From: Deltaproteobacteria bacterium
GTDB taxonomy: Bacteria > Myxococcota_A > UBA9160 > UBA6930
DNA: 64,000 nt
Direction of reading: 5' to 3'
Assembly (NCBI GenBank): GCA_016875395.1
Contig: VGRF01000017.1
Span: forward strand, 31,798-95,797
The notes beneath the pieces were generated by a model. That model saw only the letters and a program-made list of their open reading frames with translations, was not told where the DNA came from and did not search any database. Of this stretch, positions 24,966 through 32,976 are shown piece after piece (the first letter of the stretch is position 1; each line of letters begins with the position of its first letter). A program made the translations under genes and the position numbers.

Positions 24966-26398
24966 TCGAACTCGATGCGGTCGTAGCCGCGCGCCTTCGG
25001 GTTCGACTCCATGCAGAAGCGCGTGGTCGGGAAGATCTTGCCGGGGTTGCACGTGCGATCGGGGTCGAAGGCGTCGCGCAGCTTCAGCATCGCGGCGATG
25101 TCGGCTTCGTTGAAGACGAGCGGCAGATACTCGCGTTTCTCGAGGCCGATGCCGTGCTCGCCGCTGATCACGCCGCCCGCCTCGACGCACACGCGCAGGA
25201 TCTCTTCGCCGGCGGCGATCACGCGCGCGAGCTCGTCCGCGTCGCGGCGGTCGAACGAGATGTTGGGGTGAAGATTGCCGTCGCCGGCGTGAAAGACGTT
25301 CGAGAGGCGAAGGCGATGCGCGTCGCCGATCGCGCACACGCGCTCCAGGATCTCGGGCAGCTTCGCGCGCGGCACCACTGCGTCGTGCACGTACAGATCG
25401 GGTGCGAGGCGGCCCATCGCGCCGAACGCACCTTTGCGCGCGCGCCAGAAGCGCGTGCGCTCGGCGGCGTCGCGCGCGACCGCGACCTCTCGCGCGCCGG
25501 CGTCGCGGCAATGCGCGCTCGAGCGCGCGATCTGCACCTCGACTGCAGCGCGCGGGCCATCGAGCTCGATGATCAGGATCGCGCCCGCGTCCGTGGGCAT
25601 GCCCGCGGCGTAAACGCTCGCCTCCACCGCGCGGATCGTGCGCTGATCCACGATCTCGAGCGCGCCGGGCACCATGCCACTTCTGATGATCGCGCCCACC
25701 GCGCGGCACGCGGACACGACGTCGGGGAAGATTCCGAGCAGCACCTCGACGCGCTCCGGCAGCGCCACGAGGCGCACCGTCAACTCCGTAACAACTCCGA
25801 GCGTGCCTTCGCTGCCGACCACGGCGCCGACGAGATCGAGACCGTTCGCCAGGCCGCTCGCGCTCCCGAGCCGCAGGATCTCGCCGTCGGGCAGCACCAG
25901 CTCGAGCGCGAGCACGTGATTCGTCGTGGTGCCGTACTTCAGCGTGTGCGGGCCGCCGGAGTTCTCGGCGACGTTGCCGCCGAGCGTGCACGACTGCTGG
26001 CTCGAAGGATCGGGCGCGTAGAAGAGTCCGTGCTTCGCGATGGCCTTCGAGAGATCCGCGTTCACGACGCCGGGCTGCACGACCGCGATGCGATTCTCCG
26101 GATCGACGCGCAGTACGCGGTTCATGCGCGCGCACTCGATCACGACGCCGCCGTCGCACGCGACCGCGCCGCCCGAGAGCCCCGTGCCCGCGCCGCGCGG
26201 TACGAACGGAACCCCGTGCTTGCCACACGCGCCCACCACGCGCTGCACTTCCTCCGCGCTGCGCGGCAGCACGACGGCGCCGGGCCGCGCGCTGTGGTGC
26301 GTGAGCCCGTCCGCCTCGTAGACGAACAACTCCTCCTCGCGCGCGAGCACGGCGTCGTCGCCGACGATCGTGCGCAGCTCAGCGAGAAGCGTGGTCAT
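24962..26398 (-). CDS. glcD: Glycolate oxidase FAD-linked catalytic subunit GlcD
   Basis: A 478-residue flavoenzyme oxidising glycolate (or D-lactate/2-hydroxy acids) to the 2-oxo acid. The FAD site contains FVPRGAGTGLSGGA and LGGNVAENSGGPHTLKYG, and the C-terminal cap has NVFHAGDGNLHPNI and GEHGIGLEKREYLP, the conserved catalytic histidines. The ATG at 26398 is first in the glcDEF operon. Relatives also act on D-lactate; the EF partners favour glycolate. Confidence 0.92.
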   Translation of the reverse strand: MTTLLAELRTIVGDDAVLAREEELFVYEADGLTHHSARPGAVVLPRSAEEVQRVVGACGKHGVPFVPRGAGTGLSGGAVACDGGVVIECARMNRVLRVDPENRIAVVQPGVVNADLSKAIAKHGLFYAPDPSSQQSCTLGGNVAENSGGPHTLKYGTTTNHVLALELVLPDGEILRLGSASGLANGLDLVGAVVGSEGTLGVVTELTVRLVALPERVEVLLGIFPDVVSACRAVGAIIRSGMVPGALEIVDQRTIRAVEASVYAAGMPTDAGAILIIELDGPRAAVEVQIARSSAHCRDAGAREVAVARDAAERTRFWRARKGAFGAMGRLAPDLYVHDAVVPRAKLPEILERVCAIGDAHRLRLSNVFHAGDGNLHPNISFDRRDADELARVIAAGEEILRVCVEAGGVISGEHGIGLEKREYLPLVFNEADIAAMLKLRDAFDPDRTCNPGKIFPTTRFCMESNPKARGYDRIEFE

Positions 26399-26420
26399 GG
26401 CGAGCCTCGAAGCGCGGGGC

Positions 26421-26478
26421 GGTCATTTCGGCCCGGCCTGTTTGACCGCCCGGTCACTTTGGCCCGGCCGGAATGACC
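26421..26478. repeat. Two-copy GGTCA...TGACC dyad upstream of glcD
   Basis: Two 27-bp units (26421-26447 and 26452-26478) each begin GGTCA and end TGACC around a shared GGCCCGGCC core, so they are both a direct repeat and inverted. They lie immediately upstream of glcD, 23-80 bases ahead of its ATG, a good place for an operator or a promoter-proximal REP-like element. The repeated spacing favours a dimeric regulator of glcDEF; this is inferred from position alone. Confidence 0.6.
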
Positions 26479-26553
26479 GCTCCGCCGCGCAAGGTTCGCA
26501 CAGCCACGCGTCGCACCGCGCCGCGGCTGGCAGAGAACCGAGGGCTCCCGCGG

Positions 26554-27591
26554 CTACGCGAGCCCGAGGCGCTCCAGGTCGTCCTCGTCGAGACCGAGGT
26601 AGTGGCCGATCTCGTGCTTCACCGTGATCTGGATCTGCTCGACCAGCTCGGCGTGGGTGCGGCAGATCTTCTCGAGGTTCTTCTTGAACAGGATCACGCG
26701 GTCGATGTCGCGCGCCTGCGCGGTCACGGCGGCCTCGGTGCGCGGCACGCCGATGAAGATGCCGAGAATCTGCGGCGACACGTTCTCGCGCGTGATCAGC
26801 TCGGCGTCGGGGAAGTCGTGCACGAGCACGGGCATGTGCTCGACGTACTCGCGGATCGAGCGCGGCAGATCCGAGATCGCCTCCGCGGTGATGCGCTCGA
26901 ACGTCGGGTGATCGACGACGACGGGCAGCGGGTAGTGGTCGCTGTCGAGCGCGTTCGACTGCTGGAACGCGCGCCGCGCATCGTCGTCGCGGCCGAGCCG
27001 CTCGAGCACGAGGCCGAGGTGGTAGACGGCGTGCGCGGACTCGGGGTCCATGATCACCGCGCGCTCGAGGTGCTTCTTCGCCTCGTCGAAGCGCCCGAGC
27101 TCGAAGCTCAGCTGGCCCTCGAAGGCGCGGTAGACCGCGATCTCGCCGGACTTCTGAATCGCGCGCCGCACCAGGAAGAGCGCGCCCTCGAGATCGTCGA
27201 GGTAGAAGAGCGCCTTCGACTTCAAATAATAAATCTCGGCTTCGGTCGCGCGGTCCGGCTTCGGCAGCTCCGTCGCGCCCGAGAGCAGCTTGTCGCACAG
27301 CGCGATCGCCTGTTCGTGCTCGCCCATCTCCTCGATGAGCAGCTCGGCTCGGTTCAGGTGCGCGGTGAGGAACTTCGGGTCGGCCATCACCGCGAGCTCG
27401 AACTGGTAGAGCGCCTCTTCCACGCGCCCCTCGTCCCAGAGAATCTCGCCGCGTCCGTTGTGCGCCTCGGCGCCGTTCGGGTGCGCCTTCAGCGCCTCGT
27501 CGAGCCACGCCAGCGCCTCGTCCGTGCGGCCGCCATGGGACGCTTCCATCGCCTGATCCAGGCAATCCCAGTAGCGGTCGTTGTCTCTCAT
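26554..27591 (-). CDS. TPR protein fused to a zincin-like metallopeptidase
   Basis: A 345-residue protein. TPR repeats cover about 1-215 (DEALAWLDEALKAHPNGAEA, AVYHLGLVLERLGRDDDARR), and the C-terminal domain, GIFIGVPRTEA onwards, contains the zinc motif KHEIGHYLGLDED (HEIGH) of the MmpA-like metallopeptidase family (COG3824). A zinc protease with a TPR platform is inferred. The ATG at 27591 has no strong ribosome site; codons upstream to 27801 are of low third-position GC. Confidence 0.8.
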   Translation of the reverse strand: MRDNDRYWDCLDQAMEASHGGRTDEALAWLDEALKAHPNGAEAHNGRGEILWDEGRVEEALYQFELAVMADPKFLTAHLNRAELLIEEMGEHEQAIALCDKLLSGATELPKPDRATEAEIYYLKSKALFYLDDLEGALFLVRRAIQKSGEIAVYRAFEGQLSFELGRFDEAKKHLERAVIMDPESAHAVYHLGLVLERLGRDDDARRAFQQSNALDSDHYPLPVVVDHPTFERITAEAISDLPRSIREYVEHMPVLVHDFPDAELITRENVSPQILGIFIGVPRTEAAVTAQARDIDRVILFKKNLEKICRTHAELVEQIQITVKHEIGHYLGLDEDDLERLGLA

Positions 27592-27898
27592 CAGGGGCGC
27601 CGCCTTGCTGGAAGAACGTCTCGGCTGAACGGAAGCGCACCCTAGCAGAGCAAGTTCGCGCCCCTTCGCGCAAAAACTCCGACGGGCGAGCGCACGACTT
27701 CGTCGGAAGATCTCGCGCGAGATTTTTCCGATCGCGAGCCCCGAAGCCGCGGATGCGAGTCCATCGTCGGCTCGCATCCGAGCCGCAGAAGTCGCGCGCA
27801 AGCTGCTGAAATTCCGGGAGTTCTTCGCAGCGCCTCGCGCGCGGGTTGCGGCTGCTCGAAGCGCTGCCGCACTCTGCGCCGACTTCTAGGAGAAGCGC
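27592..27898. other. 307-bp divergent intergenic region with two hairpins
   Basis: This gap separates the leftward TPR-metallopeptidase and the rightward SDR. It holds a near-palindrome at 27713-27731 (core ATCTCGCGCGAGAT followed by TTTTT) and a perfect 10-bp hairpin with arms 27750-27759 and 27771-27780 (CGGATGCGAG and complement, 11-base loop). The second resembles an operator or short structured RNA, the first a weak terminator. Gene starts of both neighbours flank the region, so regulation of divergent promoters is plausible. No open frame with coding character is seen. Confidence 0.5.
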
Positions 27899-28681
27899 GT
27901 GATCCTGCAGAACAAGACCGTGATCGTCTCGGGTGTCGGCCCCGGCCTCGGCGGCGAAGTCGCGCGCTGCGCAGCGCGCGACGGAGCGAACGTCGTGATC
28001 GCCGCGCGCAATGCCGCGAAGCTCGAAGGCATCGCGAAAGCGCTCGACCCGAGCGGCGCGCGCGTGGCCGCGCACGGCTTCGACATCACGGACGCGCAAG
28101 CGTGCGAAGGCCTGATCGCATTCGCCGAGCGGCGCTTCGGGGGCGTCGACGCGCTGATCCAGGTCGCCGCGTTCGACGCGGTGTTCGGCACGCTCGAAAC
28201 CACCACCGCCGACGACTGGCGCAAGGTGATGGAAGTGAACGTGATCGGCTCGACGCAGCTGTGCCGCGCGGCGGTGCCCGCGATGAAGCGCCGCGGCGGC
28301 GGCTCGATCGTCCTAATCGGTTCCCAGTCCTACAACCATCCCCCCGACACCGCGCAGCTCGCCTACGCGTCGTCGAAGGGCGCGCTGATGAGCGCGATGT
28401 TCCAGATGGCCGTCGAGCTCGGCCCCGCGAAGATTCGCGTGAACACCGTGATCCCCACCTGGATGTGGGGCCCGCCCGTGCAGAACTACGTGAAGTGGCA
28501 GGCGAAAGAGCAGAAGACGAGCGAGGAGGCCGTGGTCGCGCACATCGCGAAGCGCTTCCCGATGCGCGAGATCCCGCCCGACGACGACGTTGCGGAAGTT
28601 GCGGTGCTGTTCGCGAGCGATCGCATGCGCATGGTGACGGGGCAGTACCTGCGCGTAGATGCGGGCGAAAAGCTCGGCTGA
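27899..28681 (+). CDS. SDR-family oxidoreductase
   Basis: A 260-residue SDR with the variant cofactor motif VSGVGPGLGGEVARCAARDG near residue 10, an NVIG region, and the catalytic Ser and Tyr/Lys in IGSQSYNHPP and YASSKGALM. The C-terminus ends YLRVDAGEKLG. This resembles SDRs that act on hydroxysteroid or acyl substrates, but no substrate is defined. AGGAGAA precedes the GTG start by five bases. Confidence 0.84.
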   Translation: MILQNKTVIVSGVGPGLGGEVARCAARDGANVVIAARNAAKLEGIAKALDPSGARVAAHGFDITDAQACEGLIAFAERRFGGVDALIQVAAFDAVFGTLETTTADDWRKVMEVNVIGSTQLCRAAVPAMKRRGGGSIVLIGSQSYNHPPDTAQLAYASSKGALMSAMFQMAVELGPAKIRVNTVIPTWMWGPPVQNYVKWQAKEQKTSEEAVVAHIAKRFPMREIPPDDDVAEVAVLFASDRMRMVTGQYLRVDAGEKLG

Positions 28682-28692
28682 CGCGCGCGGAA

Positions 28693-29190
28693 TCAGTTCG
28701 CGGCGAGCGCCGCAGCACCCGCGAGCGCGATCTCTTCGTCCACGGTGGGTGAGTCGCCCGAGACTCCGATCGAGCCGATCACGCGGCCCTGATGACTGAG
28801 CGGGACACCACCGCGCAGCGCCGCGGCTCCAGGCAGCGCGAGCGCCGCGACGCGGCCGTTCTTCACCTGGTCCTCGAACACGCCGCTCGGCCGGCGGAAG
28901 ATCGCGGCGGTGCGCGCCTTCGCGATCGCGACGTCGACGCTCGCGATCTGCGTGTCGTCGAGCCGCTCCAGCACGACCAGCGTGCCCGAGTCGTCCATCA
29001 CCGCGACCACGACGCCGAGCCCGCGCCGCTTCGCCTCCTCCTCGGCCGCATGCGCTACGCGCCGCGCGGCATCGAGCGTGAGCACGGGCTTGGTGGGCAG
29101 TGCTTCCTGAGCGTTCGCCTGCGAGATGAGCGCGCTGAGCGAGAGCGCGAGGAAGAGCGCGACGCCGAACGTGATGCGGGCGGTGAGCAT
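28693..29190 (-). CDS. HbpS/GlcG-like exported protein
   Basis: A 165-residue protein with a signal peptide (LALSLSALISQANAQ) and the GlcG/HbpS (DUF336) fold: LTLDAARRVAHAAEEEA, GVVVAVMDDSGTLVVLERLD, and the GVSGDSPTVDEEIALAGAAAL end. The family binds heme or acts in redox sensing and is linked in many genomes to glycolate (GlcG) loci, in keeping with glcDEF a few kilobases away. Confidence 0.82.
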   Translation of the reverse strand: MLTARITFGVALFLALSLSALISQANAQEALPTKPVLTLDAARRVAHAAEEEAKRRGLGVVVAVMDDSGTLVVLERLDDTQIASVDVAIAKARTAAIFRRPSGVFEDQVKNGRVAALALPGAAALRGGVPLSHQGRVIGSIGVSGDSPTVDEEIALAGAAALAAN

Positions 29191-29241
29191 GCGGGGCCTC
29201 GATCTGGGTCGAGGCGTCGGATGCTGGGGGCGAGCTGCGTG

Positions 29242-29787
29242 TCACGCTCGCGAAGCTGTGAGCAGCTTGCGCCACGTATCCAAAAGGCCGAGCGGTGCCC
29301 CATGCCGTTCGATGTACGCCTCGTCGAGAGCTGGGCTCGAATCGAGAATCGACTCGATGTCTGCAAGGTCTCTCGCTCTGCCGGCGATGAGCTTGCAAAG
29401 GATCGCGTCCTCTCTCGAGGGAACTGGCACTGAGAGTCCGCTCGGGAGGAGCTCGTGTGCTGCTCTCGAAAGCGCGTCTTGCTCGAACGCGGTCCGCTGG
29501 ACGATGAGATCCGCACATCCGAACTCTCGGTGCATGAATCGCTTCACGTCCCCGTCAGGTGAGACTCGGTAGAGGCCCCAACCTTGGGCTTCGAGCACAG
29601 CCCCGAAGCTGGGGGAGCTGAACGCGGCGGACTCGACGAGCAGCTCCGTTTCGCCGGTGAGCTGCGTCTGTGCTCTGTACCGGTTTGCGGCGAGATCTCC
29701 GAAGAGCAGCCACCTCTTCGCCTCGCGTTCGAGCAACACTCCGATCGAATCGAGAGCGCTACGCCCCACGGCGCTGCGAGTAAGCAA
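29242..29787 (-). CDS. Nucleotidyltransferase-like (AbiEii/DUF6036-type) protein
   Basis: A 181-residue protein resembling toxin-like nucleotidyltransferases: KRWLLFGDLAANRYRAQTQL corresponds to the G-A/L-A...R-T stretch and SREDAILCKLIAGRARDLAD is the conserved lysine/arginine helix. At the usual T-x-D-x-D metal site it has TGETELLVE, Glu46 and Glu48 in place of the two aspartates. A TTG at 29787 is the likely start, overlapping the preceding 80-residue gene by 29 bases. It may be a toxin whose partner is that small protein, or a degenerate homologue. Confidence 0.65.
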   Translation of the reverse strand: MLTRSAVGRSALDSIGVLLEREAKRWLLFGDLAANRYRAQTQLTGETELLVESAAFSSPSFGAVLEAQGWGLYRVSPDGDVKRFMHREFGCADLIVQRTAFEQDALSRAAHELLPSGLSVPVPSREDAILCKLIAGRARDLADIESILDSSPALDEAYIERHGAPLGLLDTWRKLLTASRA

Positions 29788-30001
29788 GAGAAGAACCTAA
29801 CTCGCGCTCGCCGCCGGGCACACCAGGTTTCGCGAACTCGCCGAGTCGTGCTTCGATCTCCTCCATCCGCGCGAACATCTCGGCGAGCGACGCCGGCGGC
29901 TTGCTCTCGCGCGCGAACCGGCGCTTCGCTTCCCCGATCTGGCGCATGTGCTCGCGATCCTTCTCGCTCGCGCGTTCCGGCTTTTTCTCGCTCTCGCTCA
30001 T
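29759..30001 (-). CDS. Small charged helical protein coupled to the nucleotidyltransferase
   Basis: An 80-residue protein, mostly helical and highly charged (EKDREHMRQIGEAKRRFARE, SLAEMFARMEEIEARLGEFAK). It overlaps the nucleotidyltransferase gene by 29 bases in the same direction, the tight pairing usual for antitoxin-toxin operons. No known DNA-binding motif is clear; the antitoxin role is inferred from position and size only. Confidence 0.5.
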   Translation of the reverse strand: MSESEKKPERASEKDREHMRQIGEAKRRFARESKPPASLAEMFARMEEIEARLGEFAKPGVPGGERELGSSLAYSQRRGA

Positions 30002-30027
30002 GGGCTCAGCTTACGCCTCGCACCTTC

Positions 30028-31563
30028 TCAGGCGAACCATCTCCCGAGCTTCGTGCCGAACAGCATGCGGATGAACTTCTGCGTGCCGTCTTCGCCTTTG
30101 CGCGTGTACGGGTAGCCACCCTGAATCGGGCCTTTGCCTTTGCGGTCGGCGAGGATCGGCTGGGCGTGGCAGTAGTTACGAAGCCCCTGCGCGCCGTTCA
30201 CGGCGCCGATGCCGCTCGTCTTCACGCCGCCGAATGGCGCTTCGGGCACGCCGTAGGTCATCGCCATGTCGTTCACGCACACGCCGCCCGTCTCGATGCG
30301 CGCGGCGATGCGCTCGCCCCGCGCCGTGTCGGTGGTCCACACGTTGCCGTTGAGGCCGTAGTCGGAGTCGTTCGCGAGCGCGATCGCTTCTTCTTCGCTC
30401 TTCACGCGCTGGATCGCCACGACCGGGCCGAACGTCTCCTGAGTCATTAGGTCCATCGAGTGGTTCACGTCGACTACGACGGTCGGCTCGTAGTAGAGGC
30501 CCTTCAGCGCGGGGTTGCGGCGGCCGCCGACGAGCACCTTCGCGCCCTTCGCGACCGCGTCGTCCATGTGGCGCTCGATGATCGACATCTGCTTGTCCCA
30601 GAACACCGCGCCGACGTCGAACTCGCCGGTGTCGCTCTGGCGCAGCTTCTTCGCGCCCTCGACGACCTTCGCGACGAACGGCTCGTACACCGCGTCGTCG
30701 ACGTAGATGCGTTCGGTGCCGCAGCAGTAGTGGCCCGTGTTCATGCACGAGCCGATCAGCGCGCCCTGCGCCGCGCGATCGAGGTCGGCGTCGGCGCACA
30801 CGATCATCGCGTCCTTGCCGCCGAGCTCGAGCGTGCAAGGAATCAGGTTCCGCCCGCAGGCTTCGGCGACCTTGCGTCCCGTCGCGACGCTGCCGGTGAA
30901 CGAGATCTTGTTCACGCCGCTCTCGATCAACGCAGCGCCCGTCGCGCCGTCGCCCTGCAGCACCTGATAAAGATCGGCGGGCCAGCCCGCGTCTTCGGTG
31001 AAGCGCTTGATGAGTAGGGCGGAGAACGGCGTCACCTCGCTCGGCTTGTGCAGCACGGCGTTGCCGGCGACGACGGCCTGCACGAGCGGATTCACCGCGA
31101 GCACGATGGGCCCGTTCCACGGGGTGATCAGGCCGACGACGCCGAGCGGCTTGTAGACGAGCTTCAGCTTCTTCGCGAAGCCCATCACGCCGTGGATGCC
31201 GCACTTCTCCGGCGCGAGGAACTTCGGCGCGCGCTTGGCGTAATAAGTGATCGCGTCGCAGGTCGCGAACACCTCCATGCTGATCGCTTCGCTGCGCGCT
31301 TTGCCGGTCTCGGCGATCACGGCGTCGATCACTTCGTCCTGGCGCGCGACGAACTGGTCGAGCAGGCGCCACAGGTACTGCGTGCGCTCCTTCACGGGCA
31401 GCTCGCCCCAGGCGGCCTGCGCCTTGCGCGCGCGCTCGACGGCTGCGCGCACGTCCTCCGCGCTCGCGCACTCGAACTCGCCGATCGGGGCGAGCGAGGC
31501 GGGGCTGAGCGCGCGGTAGCGGCGGCGCGGGCCCGGGGTGGCGACGGCTTCGACGATGGCCAT
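30028..31563 (-). CDS. NAD(P)-dependent aldehyde dehydrogenase
   Basis: A 511-residue aldehyde dehydrogenase. The cofactor stretch FTGSVATGRKVAEACG, the base in LELGGKDAMIV (glutamate) and the catalytic cysteine in NTGHYCCGTERIYV are present, with ETFGPVVAIQR in the C-terminal half. It oxidises an aldehyde to a carboxylate. The ATG at 31563 follows GGAG. Homologues include betaine/succinate-semialdehyde types; the substrate is not identifiable from the sequence. Confidence 0.9.
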   Translation of the reverse strand: MAIVEAVATPGPRRRYRALSPASLAPIGEFECASAEDVRAAVERARKAQAAWGELPVKERTQYLWRLLDQFVARQDEVIDAVIAETGKARSEAISMEVFATCDAITYYAKRAPKFLAPEKCGIHGVMGFAKKLKLVYKPLGVVGLITPWNGPIVLAVNPLVQAVVAGNAVLHKPSEVTPFSALLIKRFTEDAGWPADLYQVLQGDGATGAALIESGVNKISFTGSVATGRKVAEACGRNLIPCTLELGGKDAMIVCADADLDRAAQGALIGSCMNTGHYCCGTERIYVDDAVYEPFVAKVVEGAKKLRQSDTGEFDVGAVFWDKQMSIIERHMDDAVAKGAKVLVGGRRNPALKGLYYEPTVVVDVNHSMDLMTQETFGPVVAIQRVKSEEEAIALANDSDYGLNGNVWTTDTARGERIAARIETGGVCVNDMAMTYGVPEAPFGGVKTSGIGAVNGAQGLRNYCHAQPILADRKGKGPIQGGYPYTRKGEDGTQKFIRMLFGTKLGRWFA

Positions 31564-31698
31564 GAGAGATCTCCTGAAGAGAAGACGAGCACGATAACCC
31601 TGCGACGCGGCCACGGACTTGCCGATGCGTTGCCGCGCTGGCCGCCGGGGTTGACCCATTTCCCGCAAGGGGCCAGCCTGCACGAACTCCGAGGGGCC

Positions 31699-32922
31699 AT
31701 GGCGCTGGAACGCTTGATCACGCTGCCGCTGCAGCAAGCTGGCGAGTTCGTGGGCGAGATCGTCGGCTCGCTGCGCCGCACCTCGCCCTACGCCGAAGTG
31801 CCGCCGCTCGAGCCGCGCCTCGGGCTGCTCGCGCACGGCGCTCTCGATCGCGGTTTCACCCTGATGACTTCGCTGTTGACGGGGGTGCCGCTGCCGCAAC
31901 TCGTTCGCCGCATGGTCGAGGAAGCCCAGGCGGCGCACGCGTTCTACGCAGAGCGCGGCTGGCTCGAAGATCCGCTGCCGTATCACCGGCGCCCGCCGAA
32001 GCTGCGTGAGGTCGATTCGCGCGAGAGCTCGGTGTGGGTGCGGCCCGGCATCGCGCCGACGCGCTTCGAGCACCTTTCGTGGGACAGCGGCTTCGAGCCG
32101 CACGACTCCGAGCCCGGCGGCGAGCGCTGGCAGGCGCACCCCGAGAACGGCACCGCGCACGCGTACGTGATGCGCCACAAGGAGCCGCGGCCGTGGCTCG
32201 TGTGCGTGCACGGTTTCGCGATGGGATCGCCGCTCGTGAACTTCTTCGGGTTCCCGGCGCGCTTCCTCCACGAGAAGCTCGGCCTCAACCTGATCTTCCC
32301 GATCCTCCCGCTGCACGGACCGCGGGCGGGCGGACGCATGAGCGGCGGCGAGGTGCTCTCGCCCGACTATCTGCGCATGGTGTTGTTATTCGCGCAGGCA
32401 GTTTGGGACGTGAGGCGCACGATCTCGTGGGTGCGCGCGCAGGGCGCGGAAGAGATCGGGCTCTACGGCATCTCGCTCGGCGGCTACGTCTCGTCGATCG
32501 TGAGCGCGCTCGAAGACGAGCTGCGCTGCGTGATCGCCGGCATCCCCGCCGTCGACTTCGCGTGCCTCGCGCGGGACAACGAGCCGTGGATCATGCGCCG
32601 TTACGACCGCGACTTCGCGCTCGACTGGCAGCTCGTGCGCGCGATCACCCACGTCGTCTCGCCGCTCGCCTTCACGCCGAAGATTCCGCGCGCCGGCCGC
32701 TTCATCTACGCCGGCGTCGCCGACCGCATCGCGCGCCCCGACCAGGCGCGCGCGCTCTGGCGCCACTGGAACCGACCCGCGATCCACTGGTTCCAGGGCG
32801 GCCACGTGTTAGGTCTGCGCGATCGCGGCGTGCTGCCGTTCATCGAGCAGTCGCTCGCGGCGAGCGAGATGCTGCCGGCCGAACGCCCGCGCCGCGCCGC
32901 GCCGAAGCGCCGCCGCGCCTGA
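31699..32922 (+). CDS. Alpha/beta hydrolase
   Basis: A 407-residue hydrolase. A nucleophile elbow GISLGG near 258-265, preceded by an oxyanion-type VCVHGFAMGSP, and a final HVLGLRDRG histidine complete a Ser-Asp-His set. N-terminal residues 1-90 are helical and without clear motif. The C-terminus is a basic tail (PRRAAPKRRRA). The ATG at 31699 is used. The family includes lipases and serine peptidases; the substrate is unknown. Confidence 0.78.
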   Translation: MALERLITLPLQQAGEFVGEIVGSLRRTSPYAEVPPLEPRLGLLAHGALDRGFTLMTSLLTGVPLPQLVRRMVEEAQAAHAFYAERGWLEDPLPYHRRPPKLREVDSRESSVWVRPGIAPTRFEHLSWDSGFEPHDSEPGGERWQAHPENGTAHAYVMRHKEPRPWLVCVHGFAMGSPLVNFFGFPARFLHEKLGLNLIFPILPLHGPRAGGRMSGGEVLSPDYLRMVLLFAQAVWDVRRTISWVRAQGAEEIGLYGISLGGYVSSIVSALEDELRCVIAGIPAVDFACLARDNEPWIMRRYDRDFALDWQLVRAITHVVSPLAFTPKIPRAGRFIYAGVADRIARPDQARALWRHWNRPAIHWFQGGHVLGLRDRGVLPFIEQSLAASEMLPAERPRRAAPKRRRA

Positions 32923-32976
32923 CCGCGCTCGCAGCGGCGGGCGCGTCCCCCAGTCACTCGCTATCTCGCGCGCCCC

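Noticed and set aside
26423..28099. Long leftward frame over the glcD upstream repeats and the metallopeptidase
   Set aside because: Only part is coding in the other frame; the rest is antisense or intergenic, and no conserved motif is in this frame.
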